A stretch of DNA of 64,000 bases from Cryptomeria japonica (GCF_030272615.1 NC_081406.1:186572270-186636269); one strand, 5' to 3'. Positions 1-11,976 are shown, counted from the first letter of the stretch. Notes: generated from the letters alone by a model not told the origin. Translations and numbers: made by a program.

Positions 1-1710
1 AAGCTATTTGAGTTTGAGCCAAATGACATAGAGGTCATGGAGCGAGAGATCTGATGGGAGACCATGGTAGCAAAGTTTGATAAATGGTATGTCATGATTG
101 TCGTGGTTATAGCATGTCTATTAGTAGCGGACAGATTAGAGCATGATTTCCCTATTGCATGGGGAAGAGTACTCGAGCAGATGTGCATAGAGGAGACAAT
201 GTATGCATGAGGACCATGCATGCTTGGGATTTTGTACTTTCAATTTCATCAGATAGCTTATCAAGGCATACAGACTCTCAGTTGTGGAGTGACATTGCTC
301 CAGGTATGGGATTTTGAACACATAGTAGTGTTAAGGTCAATTGGAAATAGACAGGTGATACTAGACCAAACTTATGTATATTGTTACAGAGGTGCATTGA
401 TTCAGGGTCCATTTAGATACATGTTATATTGGCGTCATGAGTTGGATGGACTTAGAGAGTTAATACGGTGACATTACAGACACTTCCCCAGATGGCTAGA
501 AGATGAGGATCATCTACGGTATTGCATACATGAGAGATACTTAGTATGTTGATCAGTGAACCGCCAGAGAGTGATAGAGTTCCATTTACCAAAGAGTTAG
601 ATGATAGTTTGAGGAGAAGTGGGATAATCCCACAGGGACAACATATTTTGCTTGGTCAGTCAGGGAAGTCAGATAGTAGGGTAGAGTGATTCAACCTCAC
701 ATATCATATGAAAATTTTGCATAGTTACAACCCAGACAGTGGGATTGGGGATTTATTGTCGGAGATGCAAGAACGAGAGAGGAGTATGACCGATGGTTTG
801 CACAACATCATCTGATACCACTTACAGATCTAAATGTTCCTATACCTAGGAGACAATGAGAGTTGAGGAGGATGAGGAGGATAGTGAGGGAGATGAGGAG
901 GACAAGGATGATGAGGAGGATGAGGAGGAGGATGGATATGAAGAGGACAAGGAAGAGGAGGTCGAGAGTCCTATGCAAGTATAGATGGATCAAGCAGAGG
1001 ATGAGCCATTCTAGGATATACCCATTGGGGATGATGTAGACCATATCGGGGATCTGCAGGCATATAGGGCTATTGTGAGTAGTCAGAGAAATTACATTAG
1101 ACAGTTAGAGTGATAGATTGTTGACCTACAGCTAGAGAGGGATCAATTGAGGACTAAGCGAGAGAAGTTCAGGACTAAGAGGGATCAATTGAGGACTAAG
1201 AGAGAGAAGTTTAGGACTTGGAGGGATCAGTTAGCAATAGATATAGACAAATAAACAGCTAAGAGGAATAGGTATACAACAAAGATAGCTAATTTGATAG
1301 CTTCTCGAGACACAACAATATCCCAAACTCAAAGATCAGACGAGGCCATGCAGGGGTACATCAACTCTATCAGAGACGCCAATGTGTGAGACTTGGGTTA
1401 GATGTTGGTAGAGACAAGTGAGGAGATGCGACATTGGAGGATGTTGTATGAGAGTGCAGTTCCACTTGAGCAGAGATCACTATCTTATTGATCATTGTCA
1501 CAGTCTAGGATGCATGCTGTCAGAGGACACAAAACATCATGGGAGTGATCAGACCAGGGCGACCACCACAACCAGGACTAGGGACAGGAGGAGCTTCATC
1601 CTCAAGACAAGACAAAGATAAAGAGGATAGAGGGAGAACACGGTGGTAGGAACATACTTGATCATTATGATGTAGACTCATTTTTGCTATTATGTACTTA
1701 GCCTATGAGC
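1..1710 (+). pseudogene. Decayed plant-mobile-domain-like ORF, 5' end cut by the window
   Basis: Frame 1 of the plus strand stays in register from the window edge to about 1700 and is broken only by stops (for example TGA at 52, 208 and 469, TAG at 982). Around 220-330 it reads like the core of the plant mobile domain, with CGVTLLQVWDFEH followed by a WRHELDGLRE-type segment near 430-460. That domain is found in MAIL1-type proteins and in ORFs of plant transposons. Next come a run of Asp/Glu codons (865-981) and a Lys/Arg/Glu/Gln-rich coiled-coil-like tail (1039-1400) built partly from a 42-bp repeat. No neighbouring gene or LTR was recognised. I infer a transposon-borne ORF; the domain assignment is from memory of the family pattern and is moderate only. 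Confidence 0.45.
1141..1224 (+). repeat. Two tandem 42-bp units inside the coiled-coil frame
   Basis: Units 1141-1182 and 1183-1224 both begin GATCAATTGAGGACTAAG and differ at a few bases; a third partial unit starts at 1225. Each unit is 14 codons, so the duplication keeps the reading frame and lengthens the charged helix. Confidence 0.8.
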
Positions 1711-2880
1711 CATATGGGGACCAACAGTCTGATTTTGTACTCTGACACTTTTGATATATATATGATATGCAACTATATTATGAAATGCATTACATTTATA
1801 TGTTTATGATGTTATGTATGGATGCTTTATGTACATTGTGATGTGATGTAATGAATAAAATATGCAATTACATTTTTATGATGCTTTATGGGATGCAATG
1901 AATAATAATCATGCAATGCTCTTTATTTTGGTTTTTATGCAATGTAATAAATAATGATGATATGCACATAGATTACTAACCAATGAATGTAAGATGCAAA
2001 TTATTTTTGGCATACCAAAGTACTAGATTAAACTAACTGCGAGGACTGGTGGAGGAAATGTTAGTAAGAAGAAATTAGATGAAGAACAATTAGAGATGAA
2101 GAAAAACTTGCTTTCACAAATGCAAAATAGTAGGTGAGAACCTTTATTTAGTATGGCAAAATGGATATGGTGTACCATGGCAATGAAGGCCACAATGATA
2201 ATGCAATCCATTTGTGTAAAACAAATACATCGCAGACAAGGACTGAGTGAAAACATCCTAAGATATTAAGTGTGTCAAAGTTAGAGGTATGTGAGACAGC
2301 CACAATGTGAACGTGCCAATATAGACACCCAAGACATACTTGCCCCAAAATGCTACTAAACACTCTGCAAACAGAAAACAAAACAAAAAGACCACGAGTC
2401 ATCTCGGCCACTCTAAATCACTCAATGACGTCATTGAGCAACATAGGAACATGGTCGAAGATAAATCAATGAAAAGATAACTCGCAAATTCAAACAAGCC
2501 AAACAACCATTCTGATCTTTGTTGTCAAAATGATAACGTTGTGATGAAAGGATGATCATGATGTCTGGTTTCAGGGAATGTAGTACCCCGTCTAACACAA
2601 GACACAGTCTGGTTTCAAGTATACCACACCTTGTATAAGTCCCATAATAATTTTGATGTTGATGATGGTTGATATGACAATTGGATCAGTTTGAAAGCTT
2701 GGTTCATTCAATAGTTCATTTGTTGATGCGTGATTTCATTAAGCATATTGTTTTATCATGTTTTCCGTTGGATGTCTAATCAAATGTTTGTCTATGTACA
2801 AAGAGGACAGTTTATTAACAAGATGAAATGGAAATTATTGTTTTTGTATTTTGATGTTATCTAATTTTTAGGGTTTTTTT
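1711..2880. other. AT-rich non-coding stretch, no gene seen
   Basis: Contains degenerate ATGATGCAATGAATAAT-like sequence (1740-1980) and otherwise unremarkable AT-rich DNA. Short reading frames on either strand show no recognisable domain. Probably old transposon leader or LTR sequence. Confidence 0.4.
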
Positions 2881-3200
2881 AGCTTTTTATTTTCATTTTG
2901 ATTGGCTTTTTTTAGGACATTTTACGACTTTTTTTTTTTTTTCAGGACATTATACAATTATTTTTTTTTATTTCAGGACATTTTTCATTTTTTTAAGACA
3001 TTTTACGATTTTTTTGTTTTATTTCAAGATGTTTCTTGGGTTTTAATGCTTTTTTTAGGATCGTATTTGATTTTTAGTGACTTTGTTTCAGGACTTTATT
3101 TGATTTTTATTGATTTTTTCAGGACTTTATTTGCTTTTTTATGGATTTTTTCAAGGCTATTTTTTTTATTTTTAGCAGTTTTTTCAGGACTTTATACATT
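2881..3200 (+). repeat. T-rich degenerate repeat with a TTTCAGGAC core
   Basis: About ten spaced copies of a TTTTTT-AGGACATTTT or TTTCAGGACTTTAT motif separated by T runs, with a spacing near 25-35 bp. The Phe-rich reading frame across it is a by-product of the T runs, not a gene. Confidence 0.65.
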
Positions 3201-3420
3201 AATTTTCCCCCAGTGTCTTGCAAGGCAAGGAATATGATGAATGGACAAATAAGCTTGCTGAAATGTTGGTGGATAGAGGGGAGATAGAGGCCATTTATTA
3301 TGGAGATAGAGTAGATTTGATTTCCAAGGGCTATCACATGATTGGATATGACAATGTAAAGCAATGGAATAGCATGAGGGACATGTCAAGAGGTTTTTGA
3401 AACCATGTTTTTCATTTTTC
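3201..3420. other. Short unique stretch, no gene supported
   Basis: A 60-codon open frame lies on the plus strand (3218-3400) but has no recognisable domain and sits between repeats. Probably transposon debris. Confidence 0.3.
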
Positions 3421-3429
3421 ATCCTTATG

Positions 3430-3850
3430 TCAGATCAAGATCAAGGTACGAAAAAGAGTGTAGGGATGGTGATAGGATATGGATAGGACAAGCAAGATAA
3501 AAAAAAATGGATAAGGGATATGAATAGGATAAGGTGTAGTGACATAAGGTTGCAATAAGCCAAGGAATATGGATGAAAGGTTGTAATAAGCCAATGGAAG
3601 ATGGATCAAAGGTTGTAATAAGCCAATGGATAAAGACCAAAAGTTGTGATAGACTAAAAGCTGCAAACAGGATGCATGATGTTCATGAAGATCCTCAACC
3701 TTGTCAAGACCATAGGTAAAAAGGGAGTATGGATATAGATAGGTTGATGAAGGATGATAGGATGATATGATAATGAAGGGAGATACGATGATAGGATATT
3801 GAAGGGTGATAGGATGATAGGATAATGAAAAATGAAACCTGACCCCAAGT
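3430..3850 (+). repeat. Degenerate minisatellites (GATGATAGGATAATGAA and TTGTAATAAGCCAATGGA types)
   Basis: Two blocks are visible. At 3540-3650 a unit of about 33 bp containing GGTTGTAATAAGCCAATGGA recurs three to four times. At 3735-3835 a GATGATAGGATA unit recurs imperfectly. Reading frames here are repeat by-products. Confidence 0.65.
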
Positions 3851-4273
3851 ATGGTATGCAAGAAGTTCATGGATTACGCATGACACTTGTTTGCCAAGTT
3901 TGCATCACGGTACTTTCCCAAGGCACCTATTTGCCAGGTTTTCACCAGTGGATGAATTATTTTTCTTGACTTTTTTTCTTTATTCTTTTTGGCATTTTTT
4001 ACTTTTTCTTTTTCTTTTTTATTTGTATTTTTGACTTTTTAGTAGAAAATTGACATATGATACGGGATGGAAGGACTCAAGCATCTTGTCATTTGGATAG
4101 TAGCCTCGAAAAATGGACCATGACTATTAAAAGTATGCTCAAAGAAATTAGTAGGATAATGACGTGGAAATGAAATGGGACTTAGCTAAGGCAAGGACTT
4201 ATGTAAAATATTGGATCATAGGGACAGAAGGATGGAAAATATGTGTTGGATAATGGATAGGGTATTGGGAGAA
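3851..4273. other. AT-rich stretch, nothing recognised
   Basis: Includes a T-rich segment (3960-4040). No supported gene, RNA or element end. Confidence 0.35.
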
Positions 4274-6720
4274 TTATGCTTGAGTGGATGAAAATATTGT
4301 CAATATCAACATTGGCACACACCTTGAGGGGTGGTGGATTGATGGAGGAAAAGTGGATTTCAGATTTTGAGATTTGGATGGAGGAAAGGCTAGAGATTTT
4401 GGGACATAAGGACCCAAAATGGATGAGGGAGGTGATGGAGGAATAGATTTGGAAGGTTTGGATGAAGGAATAACAATTGTGGATGCCAATTTTGATGCTT
4501 CTTTAGACTGTTGTGCTTCAAGGAGCTGCTTAGGAATCCACATGGTTTTTTATTTTTCATTTTTGTGTGGTTCCTTGGATTGTATGGTTTGCATAGGGTA
4601 TTTAGGAACCCACATAACTTTTGACTTTTGTTTCTTTTTCTTAGAAGGCCTTTGTGGCCTTTTGGATTTTTCTTTTTCTTTTTGGATCTTATTTTGCTTT
4701 ATTTTGACATGTTGATTAGATGGGACATGTTGGTCCTTGACTGTATGTGGATTACTGGACTTATGACATTTATGCTTGGCATCCAAATTGCTTGGAGGGG
4801 GAAAGGAATACATGCATTTATAGGAATGATATAAATATCTTTTAGATGGGTGGAATATTCTCAAATATGTGTGCCTTTGTTAATCCTGCATAGTGCATGG
4901 AGGGATATAAGGACCTAAAATAGATCGAAGGGATGAAGGGAAAGACATATATTTGGATTTATTTTTGGTAGGGATACTAACATCTTGAGGAATGGCAATG
5001 AAGCCATGACCATTAATATGTTCTTTTATATGGAGTGGCTCTTGCTTGTTAAGGTCTACCCCTTTGCTTTTATAAATATTTTGACCCATAGGATACTCTG
5101 CTTTGGGAAGAAGACGCAAGTCCATTATGAGGGGGATATGATATGATGGGAATTATGGGGTCATGAAGTGGATCAGGTTGGACCAAAGTGAAGGAACCCA
5201 TTGTGCATGTAGGGGATTCATGAACATCTTGTGCCAACATGTTAGGATCATGAGGGGGACTAGGAATGTGAGGTGGATTAGGAGCAATGACAGGCTCTTC
5301 ATGAGATGGAATGGGAGGAATAATGGGATTATCAAAAGAAATGAGATCTTGAAGTGTATATGGAGGATTAGTAAATGGAGAAGGAGATACAAAGGAATCT
5401 TGTGAAGTATTTAAAGGGATGATAGGGTCTTGTGGTGGACATGAAGCTGAAAGGATACTTTGATCTTTACAAGGAGGAAGATCATTGGATTCCTCTTTAA
5501 AGGTGCTCTTCTCTTAGATTTCAATGGGATCATTAGAAAGGATGGAAGGGATATCTTGACCTTTCTCAGGGAGTGGAATTTCAATGGGATTTAAAAGGAA
5601 ATCTTGGATAGAATGGATGGGAATAGGGGGCTCATCATGAGTGTCTGGGGAGATGGGATCCTGCTCAACAATTCGATGGAATGATAAGGTTTCATGATCT
5701 TGGTCTTGATTTGTTTTAGAACTCATTTGTCCGTGCTTTGAATTATCCTCTTGACATGGGGTATGATTTTAAATATACGTGGGGGTTTCTGGAAAGGAAT
5801 CAATGCTTTGACATGAGGGAGATGGACTTTGAATGGGATCCTCTGAAATAGGTTTGATGGGAAACGAAGCACATGGTGGCATTGAAGTATGGTAGGGACG
5901 TGCATCATGAATTGGATTAGCTTGGCAATCTATTGTGAATATCCCTTGGGGGATTGCATCCTTGGGTGTATCATTTGATGAGGATGATATGGAAATCTCT
6001 TGCAAATTTTCAAAAGGAGTAGGAATAGAGACCAATGGAGAGTCAATTTTCTTATGAGGGATGAGCCATTTCTAGACATGGGTATATGGTTTTGATCTTT
6101 CTCAAAAGAATCACATAGGATTCTCTTTAAGAGTTGTGTAAAGAGCTACCTTTATTTGGAGATGCATTTGAATCCTTGCAAGGTTTTGATATGGTTGGGT
6201 TTTGATTTTGGATTTGTTTGAAATGGAGTTGGTTTTGTCTTAGTATTATGTTTTCATTTTGGATTGGGTTTTGGTTGAATTGGTCTAACATATTTGATGC
6301 AAATTTTGTTTTTGAATTCTTGGTTATAGTGGTAGATACTGATTTATTGACTGAGCTTGTTGTCAATACCCCACATTTGGTTGAACCGGTTGTCGACATT
6401 ATGTGTTTGGTTGAGCATATTGTTGAAATTGCATCATTGGTCGTGTTGGTTTGATATGTTGGACCATTGGCTGCATTGGTTTGATATGTTAGACCATTGG
6501 TTTTTGTTGTTGTATGATTGGTTGTTGTTGGATCATGGGTTGTTGTTGGATAATTGGTTGTTGTTGGATCATTAGTTGTTGTTAGATTATTGGTTGTTGA
6601 TTCAAGATTTGATTGAACGGAGTTTGATCAAATGAGGTCTGACTTGGATTTGGTTGAACGAGGTTTGACTTGGGATTTGGTTGAAGTTTGTGATTGTTGC
6701 TTGAAATTGTTTCATCATGT
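4274..6720 (-). pseudogene. Decayed Asn/Thr/Pro/Lys-rich ORF, C-terminal part (split by the 18.7 kb element)
   Basis: Read right to left, the frame enters from 25392-25637, where it is interrupted by the large LTR element. It continues through an Asn/Gln-rich part (6720-6602), a TTTN(D/Y/H)P repeat region (6605-6440), an Asn/Gln/Ser region (6399-6127), a Pro/Ile/Ser-rich linker (6035-5110) and a Lys-rich C-terminus (5125-4274) that contains the similar motifs MWVPK and MWIPK. About three frameshifts (near 6610, 6035-6127 and 5115) and several stops break it. I do not recognise the product. Composition and context suggest an ORF of an old LTR retrotransposon. The codon register is restored across the insertion site once the element and one CATGT copy are set aside. 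Confidence 0.45.
6445..6605 (-). repeat. 18-bp tandem repeat encoding Thr-Thr-Thr-Asn-Asx/Tyr-Pro
   Basis: On the plus strand GTTGTTGTTGGATCATGG-like units start at 6521, 6539, 6557 and 6575, preceded by a related unit at 6502 and by two copies of a TTGGTTTGATATGTTGGACCA-type unit of about 30 bp (6448-6500). On the minus strand the 18-bp units read as a hexapeptide repeat in an open frame. Confidence 0.75.
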
Positions 6721-7879
6721 TATTGGCTTGATGATGATGATATTGTTTTAATAGGATGTTTGATGAATTTATTTGTGTTGTCATTGATGGAAACCATGTT
6801 TTGTTAGTCATATAGGTCATCTAGACCAACCAGTATAGCCTAACCGGTAGTGGAATTTGTTAGACAACAAAACTGCTAAGTTGCCATCAACCGTCAACAA
6901 GAACAGAGTGTTGATCATTAGACCAGTATGAAAGATTGGAGAAGAGTTAGACATTGCGGTTTGGAACATATGTTTACGGCATTGGTATGAGTCTTTGATT
7001 GAAATCGCATTAGCAGATTCAGAGTATTGAGCAAGTTATGATGGGAACAACATTCATAGGCAAGAAGAACAGAGAACCAGTAAAGCAGAGTTACTTTGAT
7101 CGGTTACCGATAGACTTTATCTTATGTTTTGTTTGGCCGACATAAATAAAGTGTAATCAGTGGGAAAATGTTAAAGGTGACTATATTCAATGAACCTAGG
7201 GAATTGTTCCAAGGTTCTTAGCTGACTTAACAAATTTCTTTATAAGAAGATGTAAGTTGTATGATTTTATGGATAAAGAGTGAGAATTTGATTGTGCAGT
7301 GGAAGGATTTAGGTTTTGATGTTTAGTCGGTGGTAGAAGCTAAGAAAAAGCAAATATAATCAAGCACAGAGGTGCTAATAGCATATCAATCAAACTTGTT
7401 GTTTCCTAACAGTTGTAGCAAGAAAATCCTCTAACAAGGTCACTCCTAATAGGGTGCGGTAGGATCCTAACAAGTCTAAAGGTGTAAATCCTCTAAAAAG
7501 GTGACACATTAGCCTTTGTTTTGAAATCCCTTAACTGGGCAGCTCCTAACAGGCCTTATTGTATAGCTCTTAACCGAGCTAAAATACTCTTAACTAGGTG
7601 TACCCCTAACAGGGTTTTGTATGACCTTAACTGGTCAGATCTCTATATTGTAGATAGTTGATCTTTGTGGGTGCTAATTCCCACCATGGTTTTTCCCATT
7701 TGGGTTTCCATGTGAAAAATCATTGTGTTATAGTTTGCATGCTTTGTTGGATGTTTGCTTATGTGGTTATATTTCTTGCGTGCATATTGATTTTCAAGTT
7801 GGTGAAAGTTGTAATCATATCTATTAAGTTTTTGCTTGCACTAATTCACCCCCCCTCTTAGTGCCTTATAAGTTTATCA
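6721..7879 (+). repeat. 5' LTR of the 18.7 kb element
   Basis: Matches 24204-25391 along its length with scattered substitutions and small indels (1159 against 1188 bp). It ends with a C-run motif (CACCCCCCCTCTTAGTGCC) just before ATCA. A cluster of short hairpins with TTAAC-type loops lies at about 7440-7640. Confidence 0.9.
7440..7640 (+). repeat. Array of mini-hairpins in the LTR
   Basis: Successive short palindromes share a loop like TTAACC or TAACA but have different stems: CACTCCTAATAGGGTG (7441-7456), GCTCTTAACCGAGC (7566-7579), ACCCCTAACAGGGT (7602-7615) and GACCTTAACTGGTC (7623-7636). The matching part of the right LTR (about 24920-25155) has the same series, including CACTCTTAACCGAGTG at 25096-25111. 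Confidence 0.7.
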
Positions 7880-7880
7880 A

Positions 7881-7894
7881 TTAGTATCATAGCC
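7881..7894 (+). other. Primer binding site, initiator-Met tRNA type (eroded)
   Basis: TTAGTATCATAGCC lies one base after the 5' LTR and differs at few positions from TGGTATCAGAGCC, the usual plant primer site complementary to the tRNA-iMet 3' end. Confidence 0.75.
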
Positions 7895-7941
7895 TAATTC
7901 TCTTAAGGATTAACCACTTGGGAAGGATCTCTAAGGATAAC

Positions 7942-9249
7942 ATGGGGGAAGGTTTAATGAGTTACAAGGAACTTTCAAATAGGCTTGCAGAATTTGAAGA
8001 AGCCCTTCATGAACTAAAGGTCAAGTACAAAGCTTCAGTGGCTAAGAGAAAAGAGATGGTTGAGCAGTTGTTGGAACTCAGTGAAAATAGTTCATCTGAT
8101 GAAGCAAATATTGATGCCTTGGTTAATGAGGTTGAAAATCCGAATGATGATAAGACAAATATGAGGAGAGAGTAGGAAGCCCTAACTATTAGGATGAGTC
8201 AAGATTTGGAAGCCAAGAGGACAACTGAAGACAAAATAAGAGATCAAGAGCATGAGATCGTTAAATTGAACCAGGAGATTAGTAACTTGCATTTACATCT
8301 TCAAGAGGAAAGAGAAGAAAAAAAGGAAATACAAGATAATCTAGACATGGCTATGTCTCTTAGAGAAAGTCTTACAAATAATAATGAGGATCTTATGAAG
8401 GAGTTGACTGATGCTAATGAGTTACTAGCTAAATTCAACAAGAGCAGTGCTATGCTTGATGAGCAGATTCAGACACAAAGGCATAATAGAGATACACATG
8501 GATTGGGATACACAACCTTTGAACAATGAGAGCCATTTGGTACCAAGGACACCATGCATGAAGCTAAATCTGCACCTAAGACCAAGAATATCATCGGTAA
8601 GAAAACCTACAAACCAGTATGTTTTAACTATCATAAAGTAGGTCATACTGCAAATATTTGTAGAAGTAGATCCAATACTTTTGATGTATATAGACCTAAT
8701 GCATATGAAGGATATAAGAATAGTACTTTTGATGGATATTGATTCAATTGCAACAAGTATGGGCATAGAGTTGTTGAGTGCAGGTCAAGAGTGAACAATC
8801 AAAGATCTTACATGAATCAGAGGTCTAATGGTGAATGGTAGAGATCTTGCAATGACCAGAGGAACCCTACTTGGAAGAGACCTTATGTGAACCAGTCTAG
8901 TCCATATAAAATAAAGAATAGATGGAATGTGACATGTTCAATCCATCACAACTATGGTCATGTAGCTATAAATTTCCAGAGAAGAACTAATAGAGGTAAC
9001 GTTGGACCCTGGAGAGCATCTAGAATGACATGTTTCCATTGTCACAAACTGGGACACATTGTAAGGTTCTATAGAGAAAGAATGAACCAACAAGTTAATT
9101 AGTATGTTGATCGAAAAGGAAAGAAGAAGGTAGATGTGGAAGAAACTGGAAGTGAGATGAATAAGATATGGAAGAAGAAAAGTGAGGAGAAACCATTGAA
9201 AGACTCCAATTATTCACCTAGTGTGGAGAATCCCTCACCGGTAAACTAA
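7942..9249 (+). pseudogene. gag-like ORF with coiled coil and four degenerate zinc knuckles
   Basis: A single plus-strand frame runs from ATG 7942 to a stop near 9247. It is interrupted by stops at 8173 (TAG), 8527 (TGA), 8740 (TGA), 8839 (TAG) and 9100 (TAG) but by no frameshift. The first two thirds are Glu/Lys/Leu-rich and heptad-like (about 7960-8500), as expected for a coiled coil. Four CCHC-type knuckles follow, each with one lost ligand: CFNYHKVGHTANIC (8620), FNCNKYGHRVVEC (8745), CSIHHNYGHV (8937) and CFHCHKLGHIVRFY (9030). Gag coats the element RNA and forms the particle. The expected pol does not follow. All five stops can be explained by C-to-T change in CAG or CGA codons. Confidence 0.75.
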
Positions 9250-9696
9250 GTTATGATGAAGCTTAGGGAGATCATATTGTCATATTCATTTTTGGACCCC
9301 CTAAATGGTGTGTGGTAAGTCAAATCTGTATATTGTGATGCAATATGATGGTATGAAGTGATTGTGAATCTTAATTGGTAAGTTGAAGATGTTATGTCAA
9401 TCAATAACAAGTTTTAGGGTTGAATGGTGATTAGGGTATGTTTAACTGGTATAGAATTAAATGAAATAAAAGGTGTTTTACAGTCTCATTTCTCACCTTG
9501 CATTTTCATGAGCACATTTGGAGAGCAACAAAAACATAGAAGAGATTTTGATTGCTACTTTGGCAAACTTGATAGCGGATTGAGAAGATTTGTGGAGAAG
9601 TGAATTGATGAAAGTGTATTCTGACCGGAAACCCTAGCTGCAAAGAAGTTGAAAGGTATTTATCTGTGAATCTAATTATGTGTTTGAGTTATCACA
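9250..9696. other. Spacer between gag and the second ORF
   Basis: AT-rich sequence with no open frame of note and no protease or polymerase motif. This is where pol would be expected to begin. Confidence 0.5.
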
Positions 9697-11976
9697 ATGG
9701 ATACACCACACATTGTTTATGTTACCAAAAGGCCTCGACCGGAATTTAAGAGACATCCTCATAAGTCCACGAAGACAGATCCAGTTGGAGCCCTATCCAG
9801 CGTACCCTATAGAGTTTTGCATGTTGAGGACATATGATCATACATTCATTGCAAATTGGAAGATTTGGGCACATTTTCCATCTTTGATCAATACCTATTG
9901 TTGTGTGATAAACAAGGAGCAATAAAGGATGAATTCAGAAAGGTATCCGATAAAGGTTTTCACCATGCATTAAAATTTATAGATGCTTTTGAAGAAGATC
10001 ATCCGAGATATGTTTTGAGTAGAATTCATAATCAGTTTATGTGGTTAGATCGACCACACAAGATCACAAAGGAGGCTATCCATGTTGTCACCAAATTATG
10101 GGCAATCGATGAAGTCCCTGTTCTGAGATCAATCTCGAAGGATGAGGTGATCTGATTGACAAAGTATAAATGAGATGGTCATGTTATGACAATGAATGAC
10201 ATTGATGATCCAGCAGTAAAGTTTTCATCTATGGTTTTTGGCTATAGAGTTTATCATTCAAGTCAGATGAATAGCATTCACGGAGATGTTATCCACACAG
10301 ATTACTAGAAAATGAAAGAGAATATTGATTATGATCTAGAAGAAGCCTTGAGAGCACAATTGATGTTGAATCTTGAGTCAATCAAGAAAGACAAGTGGTA
10401 GAAGTTCAAATTTGGTCAGTTGATTATTGGATTATTTTTCTATTTTCATAACTTCTTTCCCGGTATTGGAGATATTCAATGGTCAGAGGATACACCGGTA
10501 ATGTTGCAAGTTAAGAACAATATTAAAATGCTTAGGAATGAGTTTACAAAGACTATCTGGGGATATTTCAAAGATTTCCAAAAGAGAATGCATAACAAAG
10601 AAAGGATATTGGAGCATGTTGTAAAGAGGTATGAAGACTCTATATGTTTTATGGTTGATACTGATACTTGTCAGATGGAGGTTGCGGATCCAAGAACTTC
10701 ATGGGTCATGCCCATGGGGTATGAGGTAGGAGAAGATATATTGACTATTTATGTTGATCACTTCCTATCCAAACTGGTAGATCCTAGTATAACTAGGTTT
10801 GGAAATTTTAAAGAGAAATCAATAGAGATACATGTTGAATTGGCTAAACTGGTAATAGCCAAGAAGGTTAGAAAGGAAGTTGAGCAATTTGTTGTTGCAC
10901 AAGGTTTCACAAAGGAAATGATTGTTGAAACTGGAACCAGATTTGAAGCTGGAAAGGCAGGAACCTCTAGTGCACCTAACGATACACAAACCAGAAGTGC
11001 AATTGTGAAGGAGAAGCCCCCTCCTCCTCTTAAGATACAAATCAAGAGAAAAGAAAAACAAGATGAGCCACAAGAACCTAAAGCTATTGGTAAGAGGAAG
11101 AAAGAACAAGCCCAAAGATTTTCTAAAGTTGTTGTAGAGGAAGAAGTAGAGGAGACATAATCTCAAGGAGGAAAGAAAGAGTTAAGGGCAAGTGGTAGGA
11201 AATCCAAAGTGGTTGGAGCACCTACTATCAAATAAGTAAAGACAGAGGTAGCTAAAGCCACTATACTTGAGAAATTATTGAATAATATAAGGAATTATGG
11301 TATATTGGTTGGTGTGCATAAAAATTATAATTATTTTGATGAGGAAGAGAAAAAACAAATTGAAGATTCAGTTGTTTGGTACATGAATCATTATAGAAAA
11401 GCATTAATTGAATTACTAGGATAGATACCTGATTCTTTATATAATAAACTGGAAGCAAGATGGCAGACTTCTATTAGGCAAGACAAAGAAATAATTGAGT
11501 ATGTACTGATGCATTTGCAACCAGAGACATCTGAGGAAGAAGTGCAGGAAATTCTTTCAATATCAAAACCATTATTTAGAACAAAGAAGAGGTTGACTAG
11601 ATTGCTTGTTAGAGAATCCAAGTCGGTTCAAGATGAGACTGAGGAAATTTTGAAGAAATTTTTAGGATTGGAGAAAGAGGAATCGGAACAGATTGAATCA
11701 TCTGAGGAAGAAGATATTCCTGAGGCACTGGTAATTGAGGGAGAACTACCAGATGTATTTGAAATTGATGAGATATTTACTCATATGGAGAAAGAACTGA
11801 AAGGTGGTGCTACATCAGTGCCTAATGTTCCAAATATTACAGTAGAAGAACTAGTTTTACCGAAATATATTCCAACCAGTAAAGGTGAAGAGAAGAAAGA
11901 TACATAAGTGAATGCACATGATGATTATGTGTAAATCACTGAGCCCCTCGAGAAGGAAGAAATGTAAAAAGATACA
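9697..11976 (+). pseudogene. Second ORF of the 18.7 kb element, N-terminal 760 codons (unknown function)
   Basis: From ATG 9697 one frame continues to the gypsy insertion point at 11976 with no frameshift and eleven stops (9835, 10153, 10171, 10306, 10399, 11158, 11233, 11422, 11905, 11932, 11965). It resumes in register at 22967. The first part is globular-looking and includes FMWLDRPHKITKEAIHVV (about 10040) and FGQLIIGLFFYF (about 10410). Then come RTSWVMPMGYEVGEDIL (about 10700) and a Lys/Pro/Glu-rich low-complexity stretch (11000-11160). An acidic part follows (11500-11900). It has no similarity that I can see to protease, integrase or RT. By position it could be the env-like ORF of Sireviruses, or an extra ORF of the kind found in large plant LTR elements. 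The function is unknown. Confidence 0.6.

Noticed and set aside
808-1044. Leu/Ile-rich minus-strand frame resembling a transmembrane protein
   Set aside because: It is the antisense of the Asp/Glu-rich stretch of the plus-strand frame.
2902-3237. Phe-rich 111-codon open frame resembling a membrane protein
   Set aside because: Produced by T runs in the TTTCAGGAC repeat.
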